A DNA stretch of 64,000 bases from Pedobacter arcticus A12 (lineage in GTDB: Bacteria; Bacteroidota; Bacteroidia; Sphingobacteriales; Sphingobacteriaceae): positions 587,223 through 651,222 of the forward strand of contig NZ_JH947126.1 in the NCBI RefSeq assembly GCF_000302595.1, in the 5' to 3' direction. Positions 40,496 through 50,625 of this stretch are shown piece by piece. Below the pieces are notes generated by a model. The model saw only the letters and a program-made list of their open reading frames with translations, was not told the origin of the DNA and searched no databases. The stretch's first letter is position 1; each line of letters opens with the position of its first letter. The position numbers and the translations under genes are program-made.

Positions 40496-43400
40496 ATGAA
40501 AAATATAATTCTCCTTACATCGCTCTTCCTGATGTTATCAATTAGCCTTATCGCACAAGAAAAAGAAAACAAATGGAATGTAGAGAAGCCATTTGGCCCC
40601 AGTAAAACTATCAATTTCACTACAGACGAAGGTACTTACATGAATTTAGACGTTAGTGCAGATGGGAAAATGATTGTATTTGACTTATTGGGAGATATTT
40701 ACAAAATGCCTATTACGGGTGGAAAAGCCACCCTACTTTCGGGAGGAATGGCCTTTGAAGTACAGCCTCGGTTCTCGCCAGACGGAAAATACATTTCTTA
40801 TACCAGCGATAAAGATGGCGCAGATAATATCTGGGTAATGAATACCGACGGTAGCAACCAACGGGCAGTTACTAAAGAAAAATTTAGACTGTTGAATAAT
40901 GCGGTTTGGACTCCCGACAGCAAATATCTTATTGCCAGAAAGCATTTCACCGCCAGTAGGTCTTTAGGTGCTGGTGAGCTTTGGATGTACCATTTTTCTG
41001 GTGGTTTTGAGGGGATACAGCTCACCACAAAAAAGAATGATCAACAGGATTTGGGAGAACCTTGGGTATCACCCGATGGCAGATCGGTATATTTTAGTGA
41101 AGATGTTAGTAACGGTCCATATTTTCAATACAACAAAGACCCAAACGGAGAAATTTACGCCATTAAAAAGCTTGATTTAAATACTGGTGTTTTTGAAAAA
41201 GTAGCCGGAGGTTCTGGTGGTGCAGTGCGCCCGCAGGTTTCGCCTGATGGTTTGCAGATGGCTTATGTTAAAAGAGATCGTTTAAAATCTGTATTATATG
41301 TACAGGATTTAAACACTGGAGAAGAAAAGCCAATGTACACCGAGCTATCAAAAGATCAGCAAGAAACCTGGGCGATATTTGGTATTTATCCAAACTTTAA
41401 TTGGTTGCCCGATAGCAGAACGATTGTGTTTTACGCCAAGGGAAAGATTAGAAAGGTAGATACCATCACTTTTCTTGCGGAGGAAATTCCTTTTTCGGTA
41501 AATGTGAAACAAACCATAACAGAGGCTTTGCATTTTGATCAACCTGTTTTCAAAAATAATTTTGATGTTAAAATGATACGGCACCTCACCACTTCGCCCG
41601 ATGGCGAAAAAGTGGTTTTTAACGCTGCAGGCTATTTATACATCAAAGATTTGCCAAACGGAGAACCAGTAAGGTTAACGCAGGGCACCGACTGGGAATT
41701 TGAACCCAATTTTAGCCCCGATGGAAAATCTTTAGTGTTTACAACTTGGAATGATGAGTTGCGTGGCGCAGTAATGAAATATGATTTTAAAGGTAAAAAA
41801 CTAAACCCAGTAACTACGGAAAGAGGTCTCTATTACTCCCCAAAGTTTAACCGCAAAGGAGACTTAATTGTTTACAGAAAAGGTAGTGGAAACGAAACAT
41901 TAGGTTTCTCTTACGGAAAAAACCCAGGTATCTACACCATAGCGCCAGAAAAGGGAACGCCAAAACTCATCATAAACAAAGGAACAAACCCAACCTTTAA
42001 TAATCAAGACGATCGGATCTTTTATCAATCAGCTGCAAACGGCAAAAAGACTTTTAACAGCTGTGATTTAAACGGAAAGGATGAAAAAACACTTTATAGC
42101 TCTACTTACAGCACTAGCTTTATCCCAAGCCCGGATGGGCAATGGCTGGCATTCAACGAGCTATTTAATGTTTACATAACCCCAATGGTTAGCACTGGCG
42201 CAACCTTAGAACTGTCATCTGCCAACAAAGCGCTTCCTTTAAAAAAGTTGACAAAAGACGCCGGCACAGACATACATTGGAGTGCAGATAGCAGAATTAT
42301 ACACTGGACTTTAGGTTCCGAATACTTTTCTAAACCTCTAAAAGACGCATTTAGTTTTGTTGTAGATACAGACGACAAGTCGAAAAAAGAACCTGTTGAT
42401 ACCAGTGGAATTAACGTGGGGCTAAAATTGGCAACCGATAAACCCCAAGGCCGAATTGCTTTTAAAGGAGCAAGAATTATAACGATGGATGGCGAGGACG
42501 TAATTGAACGCGGTATCATTGTGGTCAACGAGAATAAAATTGAGCAGATTGGGAAAGAAGATGCAATCCAAATTCCTGGAGATGCAATAGTTTACGATGT
42601 AACAGGTAAAACAATTATGCCCGGTATTGTAGATGTGCATGCCCATATCCCTACCAGCCCCGATGGGATTTCTCCAAAACAGGACTGGCCTTATTATGTC
42701 AATTTAGCTTATGGGGTAACTACCTCGCATGATCCGTCTAGCAATACAGCAATGGTTTTTAGCCAGGCTGAAATGATCAAAGCGGGCCGAATGGTGGGGC
42801 CACGGATATATTCAACTGGCACTATTTTATATGGCGCAGACGGCGATTTTAAAGCAGAGATAAACAGTTTAGACGATGCCAGATCTCATCTACGGAGATT
42901 AAAAGCTGTTGGCGCTTTCTCGGTAAAATCTTACAATCAACCCCGGCGTGAACAAAGACAACAAATTATACAGGCCGCCAGAGAACTTAATATGGAAGTA
43001 GTGCCAGAAGGTGGTTCTACGTTTTTCACCAATATGAGTATGATTGCTGATGGACATACAGGTATAGAACATAATGTACCGGTTTTCCCGCTTTACAAAG
43101 ACGTAAACACATTTTGGAACGCAAGTAAAACCGGATACACACCCACTCTTATTGTTGCTTACGGCACCCAGTGGGGAGAAAACTATTGGTACGATAGAAC
43201 AAATGTTTGGGAAAACGAGAAGCTTTTGACATTTACGCCAAAATCGATTATTGATGAACGTAGCAGAAGAAGAACCACAGCCGAATATGGCGATTATGGG
43301 CACATTGATGCTTCACGAGCAGTAAATGAACTGGCAAAAGGTGGCACCAAAATTAATTTGGGAAGCCATGGGCAACTACAAGGTTTAGGCGCACATTGGG

Positions 43401-43723
43401 AACTCTGGATGCTAGCTCAAGGCGGAATGAAACCTATAGACTGTATTAAAGCCGCAACTATTAATGGCGCCGCTTATTTAGGAATGGACAAAGAGATTGG
43501 ATCGTTAAAACAGGGGAAATTGGCCGATTTAATCGTACTAAATGCCAACCCTTTGGATGATATCAGAAACTCAGAAAAAATACGATACACAATGGTAAAC
43601 GGGAGATTGTTTGATGTTTCTACCATGAATGAGATTGGAAACAAAGAAAAACCTAGAAATATGTTCTGGTGGCAGTTTAGCAAATCCGAGAATTACATTA
43701 TCCCGGAAAGCCAGTTGAACTAA
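40496..43723 (+). CDS. Secreted amidohydrolase with N-terminal WD40-like (PD40/TolB) propeller
   Basis: 1075 residues. The signal peptide is about residues 1-20 (LFLMLSISLIAQ). Residues 35-630 are TolB-type PD40 repeats (SPDGKYISYTSDKDG, SPDGRSVYFSED, SPDGEKVVFNAAG). The last 430 residues are an amidohydrolase with the metal motif MPGIVDVHAHI near 702 and a later metal His (IADGHTGIEHN). The architecture is known in Bacteroidota. The substrate (imidazolone-like, dipeptide or other) is not determinable. It acts outside the cytosol. A hairpin terminator follows. Confidence 0.88.
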   Translation: MKNIILLTSLFLMLSISLIAQEKENKWNVEKPFGPSKTINFTTDEGTYMNLDVSADGKMIVFDLLGDIYKMPITGGKATLLSGGMAFEVQPRFSPDGKYISYTSDKDGADNIWVMNTDGSNQRAVTKEKFRLLNNAVWTPDSKYLIARKHFTASRSLGAGELWMYHFSGGFEGIQLTTKKNDQQDLGEPWVSPDGRSVYFSEDVSNGPYFQYNKDPNGEIYAIKKLDLNTGVFEKVAGGSGGAVRPQVSPDGLQMAYVKRDRLKSVLYVQDLNTGEEKPMYTELSKDQQETWAIFGIYPNFNWLPDSRTIVFYAKGKIRKVDTITFLAEEIPFSVNVKQTITEALHFDQPVFKNNFDVKMIRHLTTSPDGEKVVFNAAGYLYIKDLPNGEPVRLTQGTDWEFEPNFSPDGKSLVFTTWNDELRGAVMKYDFKGKKLNPVTTERGLYYSPKFNRKGDLIVYRKGSGNETLGFSYGKNPGIYTIAPEKGTPKLIINKGTNPTFNNQDDRIFYQSAANGKKTFNSCDLNGKDEKTLYSSTYSTSFIPSPDGQWLAFNELFNVYITPMVSTGATLELSSANKALPLKKLTKDAGTDIHWSADSRIIHWTLGSEYFSKPLKDAFSFVVDTDDKSKKEPVDTSGINVGLKLATDKPQGRIAFKGARIITMDGEDVIERGIIVVNENKIEQIGKEDAIQIPGDAIVYDVTGKTIMPGIVDVHAHIPTSPDGISPKQDWPYYVNLAYGVTTSHDPSSNTAMVFSQAEMIKAGRMVGPRIYSTGTILYGADGDFKAEINSLDDARSHLRRLKAVGAFSVKSYNQPRREQRQQIIQAARELNMEVVPEGGSTFFTNMSMIADGHTGIEHNVPVFPLYKDVNTFWNASKTGYTPTLIVAYGTQWGENYWYDRTNVWENEKLLTFTPKSIIDERSRRRTTAEYGDYGHIDASRAVNELAKGGTKINLGSHGQLQGLGAHWELWMLAQGGMKPIDCIKAATINGAAYLGMDKEIGSLKQGKLADLIVLNANPLDDIRNSEKIRYTMVNGRLFDVSTMNEIGNKEKPRNMFWWQFSKSENYIIPESQLN

Positions 43724-43733
43724 CTGAATTTAT

Positions 43734-43764
43734 AAAGACGTTGTTTAAAAGCAACGTCTTTTTT
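43734..43764 (+). terminator. Terminator after the amidohydrolase gene
   Basis: Stem AAGACGTTG/CAACGTCTT with an 8-base loop, followed by TTTTTT, ten bases past the stop codon. Confidence 0.85.
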
Positions 43765-43981
43765 GCTTCAGCTGATTTTCCTTAAAAAGAAATAATACCT
43801 AAGCTATCCTTCATCATCAACTAATAAGCAATAGATTTAAACAATGTAGCTTATAGCGCTTTGTAAATACAAACTCAGTGACTTTAAACACCTACACAGT
43901 CGAATATCCTATCAACAAGAGGTTTCAATTTCAACCGTTTAATTAGCTGTAGTTTTCTTATACTGTCATTTCCATGGCAAC
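43765..43981. other. Gene-free intergenic region between the amidohydrolase and TonB receptor
   Basis: The convergent gap spans 43724-44032 in total. Apart from the two flanking terminators nothing recognisable was seen. There are no open frames with coding character. Confidence 0.6.
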
Positions 43982-44009
43982 AAAAAAAGCCACCTTTAAC
44001 AAGGTGGCT
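43982..44009 (-). terminator. Terminator of the TonB-dependent receptor gene
   Basis: Stem AGCCACCTT/AAGGTGGCT with an AAC-type loop and a T-run of seven on the minus strand. Confidence 0.85.
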
Positions 44010-44032
44010 TCTGTAATTAAATTGAATTGTAA

Positions 44033-47000
44033 TTAGTTAAAGATATATCTTATTCCGAATTGACCCGACCAAGTGGAGTCAAAAGCAGCTTCTTGATAGC
44101 CTTTTCCATTTGATGGCGCTCTAAAAGTAAATCCGGCATTGGCTGGATTAGCGTTTGAGACATAAGTAACCAACGTCAAAGCTTGGTTTGAAACAAAGTA
44201 TGAACGTCCCCAATCTTTATTGATAAGGTTTCCTACGTTAAAAACATCAAACGTTAACTGTAATCTGTTTTTAGTACCTTTTAAAATCGCACCCAAATCT
44301 TGAGTTATTCTAGCGTCAAACTGGTGTTGCCAAGGAGTTCCTGCACCATTTCTTTCAGTATATTCCCCTCTAATTGTTTTTAAGTATGGATCAGACTCAA
44401 TAAATGCATTTAACGCAGTCCATTGATCAGCAGCACTTACTTGAGATGCACCACTACCTAGTGGGAGTAACTTGATCTCGCTTTGGGTCCGTGGAACATA
44501 AAACAGATCGTTGCTAAAGTGACCATCGCCGTTTAAATCTCCATTGTATAAATAGGTGAATGGTGTTCCAGAGAAACCTGCGTAAAACACAGAGATTCCA
44601 GTTCCGAAAGCCTTATCCTTACCATAGCTAATTTTATAATTTAAAGATCCAACTAACCTGTGCCTTGTCTGGAAAGACGAAGTAGCCAATCGAGGGTTGT
44701 TTGGATCATTTACTACCTGAAGGAACTCCCAGTTAGAGAGAGCAGTACTACTTGTACCATCATTTAGAGATTTCGCTTCTGTGTTAGTGTATGCAAAACT
44801 TGCAGAAACTCCATTACCGAAATTCTTTTGCAATTGAGCCGTTAAATTATAGGTGTAGCCTTTGCTTGTGTTATCTAACAAAATCGCATTTGTAAAGTTT
44901 GTACCGTCGACCTTTGCACCGTAAACTAATCTATTATCCGCATTATTAGAAAGCAGTGGATTTAACCTAGCTGAAGTTGTGTTTGGTGCTAAGTTGATAT
45001 CAGTATATAAAACGTTATTAATAGTTTTAGAATAAATACCTTCCAAAGTACCTGTTACACCAAAAGGTAATTTAAAATCTAAAGCCAAGTTACTTCTAAA
45101 CACTTGAGGTATTTTAAAATCTTCAGTGATTAAATTTACTTCTGCTTTGTTAGAACCTGCACCAGCTGATTGTTGATTATTTGCATCTGGCACAAATGTT
45201 AAAGGATTTCCGGTAGAAGTTTTTCTATCAACCGTACCAAATAAAACCCCACTGTTACCGTATTGATTAGACAACCAAACGAAAGGAACCCTACCTGTGA
45301 AAATTCCGGTTCCACCTCTCAATTGAACACTTCTATCTCCTTTAATATCGTAATTAAAACCTAATCTTGGTGCAAACAATGGTTTACTTTTCGGTGTCAT
45401 ATCCGTTCTATAACCTGGAAAAGAGGTTTCAACCAAAGTATTTCTTAGAGGGGCATCTCCAAATATAGGTAAGTCTACCCTTAAGCCAGCCGTTAATTTT
45501 AATCCTGCAAGAACTTCAAAATCATCCTGAGCATAAAACGCTAACTGAGCTGCGCTAAATTCTGCAGCTGGAAGTGGGTCTCCTGCTATTCGAGAGTATG
45601 TTGCTCTAACTCTACTAGGTTTCCCTGCTAGATAATCCGCTACACTATTGTAATCCCATCTTCCGTTAGCATTATTAATGAATAAATTTCTGAAAGAAAA
45701 GAATTCATTGTGCGTACCAAAAGTAAGGTTATGCTTCCCTAAGTTTAGCTTGAAATTGTCGGTAAATTCAAAAATATCCTGATCTAATTGATTCGCTGTC
45801 GAACTTCTTTGAGAACCCAGCTCTGCACTAGAACCCGAAACACCCTCTAAATTAAGTATCGTGATTTGAGGAAACAATCCCCCAGCAATCTCTCTCGCAT
45901 CTCTTACTCTGGTATATCCTAAAATAAGATTGTTTGACATTCTGTCTGAGATTTTGGTTCTCAATTCCGCAACGCCCACGTGTTGTTTGTTAGTGAATTT
46001 ATAACCATTGTTACCAAATCTAAAAAATGTACCTGATCTGCTAATGTTATCATCAAAAGCGTCGATATAGTTATATCTGGCAGTTAATTGGTTCTTATCG
46101 TTAATATTCCAATCTAACTTTGTAAAAATCTTATCGTTTTCCGTCGCAGCATCGATGCTGGTAAAATTACCTACATCATAGCCGTAAGTCTGTTGCGTGA
46201 AATTTGCAATACTTTGAGCTGTAGCTAAAGTCATCGCGGCTCCAGCCTCGCCAGCATTGTTAGACAGCGGTGCTGTTCTTCTACCTAATTCGGCGTTTAC
46301 AAAGAAGAACAATTTATCTTTCAAAATTGGTCCACCTAATCTAAATCCGTATTGGTTATTAGTAAAAGGAGCAGACTTAGCACCAGTTAAAATGTTTTTA
46401 CCAGTAGTGTTTTCATTTCTACCAAAAAAATAAACAGAACCCTCTGTAGTATTTGTTCCTGATCTAGTTACCGCATTAATTCCTGCTCCGGTAAAATTAC
46501 CAGAAGTTACATCGTAAGGTGCAATCACCACTTGAATTTCTTGAATAGCATCAAGCGAAATTGGTTGAGTTCCTGCCGGACCACCTGGGGTTCCGCTTGA
46601 AGACAGTCCAAAAACATCATTGTTTACTGCACCGTCTATTGTAATGTTATTGAACTTATTATTTGCGCCACCGAAAGAGTTTCCGTTTGCTTGTGGTGTT
46701 AACCTTGTGAAATCTTGAAGAGATCTACTCAAAGTAGGCAAGTTTTCTATTTGCTCTCTTGAAATATTTGTTGCAGCACCTGTTCTTTTGCTGTTTAAAA
46801 CATTATCGCGAAGTCCAACAACTGTAACGCCTTGAAGTTCTCTGCCTTCATCGGCCAAAGTAACACTCAATACTTCTGCGTTACCTAATTTCAAATTCAC
46901 ATTAGATAACTCATAACCTTTCAAACCAATGAACGAAACCAATATCTTATAAGGGCCGCCAACACGCATATTAGAAATATTAAATCTGCCATCAACGTTA

Positions 47001-47191
47001 GTAATAGTAGTATAGTTTGTACCCGTTGGCGTATGGACTGCCTTTACCGTTGCTCCTGGCAAAACATCACCTTTTGCATCTTTAACCAAACCACCTAAAC
47101 TACTAGTGGTAACCTGTGCAAACACCGTAAACGTTGTTAATAACAACGTCATTAGTGAGAGTGCTAATTTTTTACGTAATTTTTGTCTCAT
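44033..47191 (-). CDS. TonB-dependent receptor, Oar-like, with CarboxypepD regulatory domain
   Basis: 1052 residues. After the signal peptide (about 1-25, TTFTVFAQ) comes a carboxypeptidase-regulatory-like domain (SLGGLVKDAKGDVLPGATV, about 31-120). The plug domain follows (RTGAATNISREQIENLPTL, SLDAIQEIQVVIAPYDV). The remainder is a large outer-membrane barrel, ending in a typical final strand (WSGQFGIRYIFN). The GINAVTRSGTN segment resembles the Oar-type receptors that transport or export large substrates. It is not SusC-like and there is no SusD gene nearby. The ligand is unknown. Confidence 0.9.
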   Translation of the reverse strand: MRQKLRKKLALSLMTLLLTTFTVFAQVTTSSLGGLVKDAKGDVLPGATVKAVHTPTGTNYTTITNVDGRFNISNMRVGGPYKILVSFIGLKGYELSNVNLKLGNAEVLSVTLADEGRELQGVTVVGLRDNVLNSKRTGAATNISREQIENLPTLSRSLQDFTRLTPQANGNSFGGANNKFNNITIDGAVNNDVFGLSSSGTPGGPAGTQPISLDAIQEIQVVIAPYDVTSGNFTGAGINAVTRSGTNTTEGSVYFFGRNENTTGKNILTGAKSAPFTNNQYGFRLGGPILKDKLFFFVNAELGRRTAPLSNNAGEAGAAMTLATAQSIANFTQQTYGYDVGNFTSIDAATENDKIFTKLDWNINDKNQLTARYNYIDAFDDNISRSGTFFRFGNNGYKFTNKQHVGVAELRTKISDRMSNNLILGYTRVRDAREIAGGLFPQITILNLEGVSGSSAELGSQRSSTANQLDQDIFEFTDNFKLNLGKHNLTFGTHNEFFSFRNLFINNANGRWDYNSVADYLAGKPSRVRATYSRIAGDPLPAAEFSAAQLAFYAQDDFEVLAGLKLTAGLRVDLPIFGDAPLRNTLVETSFPGYRTDMTPKSKPLFAPRLGFNYDIKGDRSVQLRGGTGIFTGRVPFVWLSNQYGNSGVLFGTVDRKTSTGNPLTFVPDANNQQSAGAGSNKAEVNLITEDFKIPQVFRSNLALDFKLPFGVTGTLEGIYSKTINNVLYTDINLAPNTTSARLNPLLSNNADNRLVYGAKVDGTNFTNAILLDNTSKGYTYNLTAQLQKNFGNGVSASFAYTNTEAKSLNDGTSSTALSNWEFLQVVNDPNNPRLATSSFQTRHRLVGSLNYKISYGKDKAFGTGISVFYAGFSGTPFTYLYNGDLNGDGHFSNDLFYVPRTQSEIKLLPLGSGASQVSAADQWTALNAFIESDPYLKTIRGEYTERNGAGTPWQHQFDARITQDLGAILKGTKNRLQLTFDVFNVGNLINKDWGRSYFVSNQALTLVTYVSNANPANAGFTFRAPSNGKGYQEAAFDSTWSGQFGIRYIFN

Positions 47192-47419
47192 ATTTTAGTT
47201 ATTTTAGTTCCTACAAAGGTCTCAACTATTCCTTACATATTACTGCCTCAGTATATTAAATAATTATAAACATTGTAACTTTTATACACCATCGGCAGTT
47301 TTTATTATGCTATAACACTCGCAACAACTATTGAATACAAACTTGACGAGTATCTTTTTTTTAAAATCTTAAAATGTTTAGATTTGCCCCACACAAAAAC
47401 GACAATTCAATTTTTTGAT

Positions 47420-48808
47420 ATGAATTATGATTTAATAGTTATTGGCAGCGGCCCGGGTGGTTATGTTGCTGCAATCAGAGCCGCACAATTAGGATTAAAA
47501 ACTGCTATCGTAGAAAAAGAATCTTTGGGTGGTATATGCTTAAACTGGGGCTGTATCCCAACAAAAGCATTGCTAAAAAGTGCTCAGGTTTTCGAATACA
47601 TCAACCACGCTGCCGACTATGGAATTAATGTAGGTGAAGCTTCTGCAGATTTTGACGCTGTTGTTAAAAGGAGTAGAAGTGTTGCTGATGGCATGAGCAA
47701 AGGAATTCAGTTTTTGATGAAGAAAAACAAAATTGATGTTATCAATGGTTTCGGAAAAATTAAAGCTGGTGGTAAAGTTGAAGTAAAAGCTACAGACGGA
47801 ACTACTAAAGAATATACTGCAACAAGCACTATTTTAGCTACTGGTGGACGCTCACGCGAATTGCCCCACATCAAACAAGATGGCAAAAAAGTAATTGGCT
47901 ACCGCGAAGCAATGACTTTGCCTAAGCAACCCAAAAGCCTAATTGTAATGGGTTCTGGCGCTATCGGTGTTGAGTTTGCTTATTTCTATGCAACTATGGG
48001 CACTAAGGTAACCATCGTAGAGTTTATGGATAACATTGTTCCGGTTGAGGATGAAGATGTATCAAAACAACTAAATCGTTCTTTCAAAAAAGTAGGTATC
48101 GATATTTTAACCAAATCATCTGTTGAAAAAATTGATGCAAGTGGAGATCTTTGCAAAGTAACTGTTAAAACAGAAGCTGGGGAAAAGGTTTTAGAAGCCG
48201 AAATCGTTTTATCTGCCGTAGGTTATACCCCAAATTTAGAAGGTATTGGCTTAGAAGAAGTAGGAGTAAAAGTAGATAAAGGCCGCGTGGTTACAGACGA
48301 TTTCTACAAAACAAATATAAACGGAGTATATGCAATCGGCGATATTGTTGCTGGTCAGGCTTTAGCCCACGTAGCATCTGCCGAAGGAATTATCTGTGTT
48401 GAAAAAATTGCTGGTCACCACCCAGAGCCGTTAAATTATGGTAACATTCCAGGCTGTACTTATTGCTCCCCAGAAATTGCCTCTGTTGGTATGACAGAGA
48501 AAAAAGCAAAAGAAGCAGGTTACGAGCTTAAAATTGGTAAGTTTCCATTCTCAGCGTCCGGTAAAGCAAGTGCTTCTGGCGCAAAAGACGGTTTTGTAAA
48601 ACTAATTTTTGATGCTAAATACGGCGAACTTTTAGGCGCACACATGATTGGCAACAACGTTACCGAAATGATTGCCGAACTGGTAGTTGCCCGCAAATTG
48701 GAAACTACGGGGATGGAATTGATTAAAGCTGTACACCCACACCCAACCATGAGCGAAGCCGTAATGGAAGCTGCTGCTGATGCTTACGGAGAGGTGATAC
48801 ATTTGTAG
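47420..48808 (+). CDS. lpdA: Dihydrolipoyl dehydrogenase
   Basis: 462 residues from the ATG at 47420. A TTG-started frame 12 codons upstream is unlikely, because the FAD-binding motif begins immediately at MNYDLIVIGSGPGG. The redox-active disulphide is Cys40/Cys45 (GGICLNWGCIPTKA). The NAD domain begins IVMGSGAIGVEFA. The dimer interface near the C-terminus has the HPHPTMSEAVMEA segment with the active His/Glu. It is the E3 component of pyruvate and 2-oxoglutarate dehydrogenase complexes. No E1 or E2 gene is adjacent. The stop TAG leads straight into a TTAG microsatellite. Confidence 0.95.
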   Translation: MNYDLIVIGSGPGGYVAAIRAAQLGLKTAIVEKESLGGICLNWGCIPTKALLKSAQVFEYINHAADYGINVGEASADFDAVVKRSRSVADGMSKGIQFLMKKNKIDVINGFGKIKAGGKVEVKATDGTTKEYTATSTILATGGRSRELPHIKQDGKKVIGYREAMTLPKQPKSLIVMGSGAIGVEFAYFYATMGTKVTIVEFMDNIVPVEDEDVSKQLNRSFKKVGIDILTKSSVEKIDASGDLCKVTVKTEAGEKVLEAEIVLSAVGYTPNLEGIGLEEVGVKVDKGRVVTDDFYKTNINGVYAIGDIVAGQALAHVASAEGIICVEKIAGHHPEPLNYGNIPGCTYCSPEIASVGMTEKKAKEAGYELKIGKFPFSASGKASASGAKDGFVKLIFDAKYGELLGAHMIGNNVTEMIAELVVARKLETTGMELIKAVHPHPTMSEAVMEAAADAYGEVIHL

Positions 48809-48874
<66 letters not shown>

Positions 48875-48960
48875 CGGTGGTTTGTTTGTTAGGTGGTTAG
48901 GCTTTACGAAGTCGGATAAAACACCTCAATAATTATTTTTTAACTTGGGCATTTTAACAC

Positions 48961-49016
48961 GCTATCCACTCATACGCCCTCAGGCATTAGCCACATGGCC
49001 GGTATCCGTTGCTATC
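48961..49016. repeat. Interspersed 56-bp intergenic repeat, copy 2
   Basis: It begins GCTATCCACTCATACGCC and ends GGTATCCGTTGCTATC. It aligns to 29434-29488 with about nine differences including one indel. Confidence 0.75.
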
Positions 49017-49048
49017 GTTAATGCAAATTCCAGCTAAAAATAAAAATC

Positions 49049-49086
49049 AGACTTGCGAAAACTAAACATCGCAAGTCTTTTTTTTT
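49049..49086 (+). terminator. Strong hairpin terminator in the lpdA downstream region
   Basis: A 10-bp stem AGACTTGCGA/TCGCAAGTCT with a 10-base loop and a run of nine T. It lies about 240 bases after the lpdA stop, so an lpdA transcript could include the whole microsatellite and repeat region. Confidence 0.75.
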
Positions 49087-49108
49087 AACTTGGTTTATGA
49101 GAAACTCC

Positions 49109-49212
49109 CACACCGTCATGTCGAACGAAGTGAGATATCTCGCAAGCAAAGTAGCCATGCGCTCTGAATACCTACTTGTGAGATGTTTCGTTTCACTCAA
49201 CATGACGGCGTG
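49109..49212. repeat. MITE-like 104-bp imperfect inverted repeat
   Basis: The two arms (CACACCGTCATGTCGAACGA start, ending TCATGACGGCGTG-like) form a long hairpin with about 34 paired positions at each side and some mismatches. The central part is about 35 bases. It looks like a non-autonomous palindromic element of a type common in Bacteroidota intergenic regions. It has no clear target duplication. Confidence 0.65.
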
Positions 49213-49408
49213 TTTATCGTACCCCTAATTTTTTGCAATTGTTAAAACTGAGTTAAAGTAAACACTAATACCGAATGCACCAACGACTTAACTAGCCATT
49301 ACGCAAATCCTAACGACTAATGAACCACTTAACTATTTACCATTCAGCAAATCCTAACAACCTAACCACCTAAAAACCTAACCAACTAAAACCTAACCAC
49401 CTAAAATC
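49213..49408. other. Gene-free leader region before the MBL hydrolase, with CCTAACCA-type repeats
   Basis: The whole lpdA-MBL gap is 48809-49408 and holds only repeats. From about 49305 to the start codon there are degenerate CCTAAC units. Two exact copies of CCTAACCACCTAA (49361-49373 and 49392-49404) are the reverse complement of 48889-48901. No gene was seen. Confidence 0.7.
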
Positions 49409-50248
49409 ATGAAACTCCACGCAATAAATACCGGCTTTTTTAAATTAGATGGTGGCGCTATGTTTGGCGTTGTGCCCAAAGTTATTTGGCAAAAAACCAA
49501 TCCCGCAGATGAAAACAACCTTTGTACGTGGGCTTTACGCTGTTTGTTAATTGAAGATGAAGGTCGGTTGATTCTAATAGACACTGGCATCGGCGATAAG
49601 CAGGACGAGAAATTTTTCAAGCATTATTATCTGCATGGCGATGATACTTTAGAAAAATCATTAGCTAGTTTAGGTTTTACCAAAGATGATATTACGGATG
49701 TCTTTTTAACCCATCTCCATTTTGATCACGTGGGTGGTGCAGTAATCCGCGAAAATGGAGAGCTAAAACCAGCTTTCAAAAATGCAACTTACTGGAGTAA
49801 CAAACAACATTGGGACTGGGCGGTAAATCCGAATGCTAGGGAAAAAGCATCCTTTTTAAAAGAAAACATTTTACCCATTCAAGAAAGCGGGCAATTAAAA
49901 TTTATTGAAGCGATAGATGGCATCCAGTTCAGTAAGAATATCAAAGTTAGGTTCGCTTACGGACATACTGACGCCATGATGCTTCCGCAGATTGATTACA
50001 AAGGTAAAACGTGGGTCTATATGGCAGACCTTTTGCCATCAATCGGTCATATCCCCCTACCCTATGTCATGTCGTATGATATGTTCCCGATAAAGACTTT
50101 AAACGAAAAATCTGTCTTTTTAAAGGAAGCAACGGAAAACAACTATATTCTTATTTTAGAGCATGACCCAATACATGAATGCTGCACTTTACAATCAACA
50201 GAAAAAGGGATAAGATTAGATAAAACATTTGCAATTGCCAGTATCTAA
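49409..50248 (+). CDS. Metallo-beta-lactamase-fold hydrolase
   Basis: 279 residues. The metal site HLHFDHVGG lies near residues 109-117 (HxHxDH), with later metal residues in KIRFAYGHTDAMM and a C-terminal LEHDPIHE. No signal peptide is present. The length and the N-terminal KLHAINTGFFKLDGGAMFG resemble the lactonase-like (AHL-lactonase/AttM-type) branch, but the substrate could equally be another ester or thioester. The start codon is immediately preceded by CCTAACCA-type repeats, so the leader is repeat-derived. Confidence 0.85.
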   Translation: MKLHAINTGFFKLDGGAMFGVVPKVIWQKTNPADENNLCTWALRCLLIEDEGRLILIDTGIGDKQDEKFFKHYYLHGDDTLEKSLASLGFTKDDITDVFLTHLHFDHVGGAVIRENGELKPAFKNATYWSNKQHWDWAVNPNAREKASFLKENILPIQESGQLKFIEAIDGIQFSKNIKVRFAYGHTDAMMLPQIDYKGKTWVYMADLLPSIGHIPLPYVMSYDMFPIKTLNEKSVFLKEATENNYILILEHDPIHECCTLQSTEKGIRLDKTFAIASI

Positions 50249-50625
50249 GGAGGTACCGTTTTAAATCACAACAGGGGTAAACAAATATTCCACTATTCTC
50301 AATCTCTTTTTTGGTTGCGATAGTTTATCACCCCAACCAATTTCTCCATACGAAACTAGGGTTGAGTTTATTTTTTTGTAAATTTTGTCATGATTGGCTG
50401 GTTAAAGTCATGATTTGAAAACTTAATGTTTAAACATTGTTAAATGACGCAACAATATGCTGACAACCTTTCAATGGCTTGATTTTTGTAGGGTGACACC
50501 CGAATTGTTGTACAAAAATAAAATCAAATAATCCCAACATTTTCATACAATTAACGTTAAATGATACAAAGTTTCTTAACTTTGCAGACTTTTAGTTTTA
50601 AGAATAGCGCAATTAATTAGTTTAA
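50249..50625. other. Intergenic region upstream of the primary sigma factor gene
   Basis: AT-rich and non-coding, with a -7 promoter element at 50577-50584. No riboswitch or other structure was recognised. Confidence 0.6.
50577..50584 (+). promoter_or_regulatory. -7 promoter element of the primary sigma factor gene
   Basis: TAACTTTG matches the TAnnTTTG consensus exactly. The leader is about 35 bases to the ATG at 50626. Confidence 0.55.

Noticed and set aside
49018-49203. A 61-codon frame beginning MLSETKHL on the minus strand
   Set aside because: It runs through the MITE-like palindrome and terminator. Such frames recur from repeat copies and are not genes.
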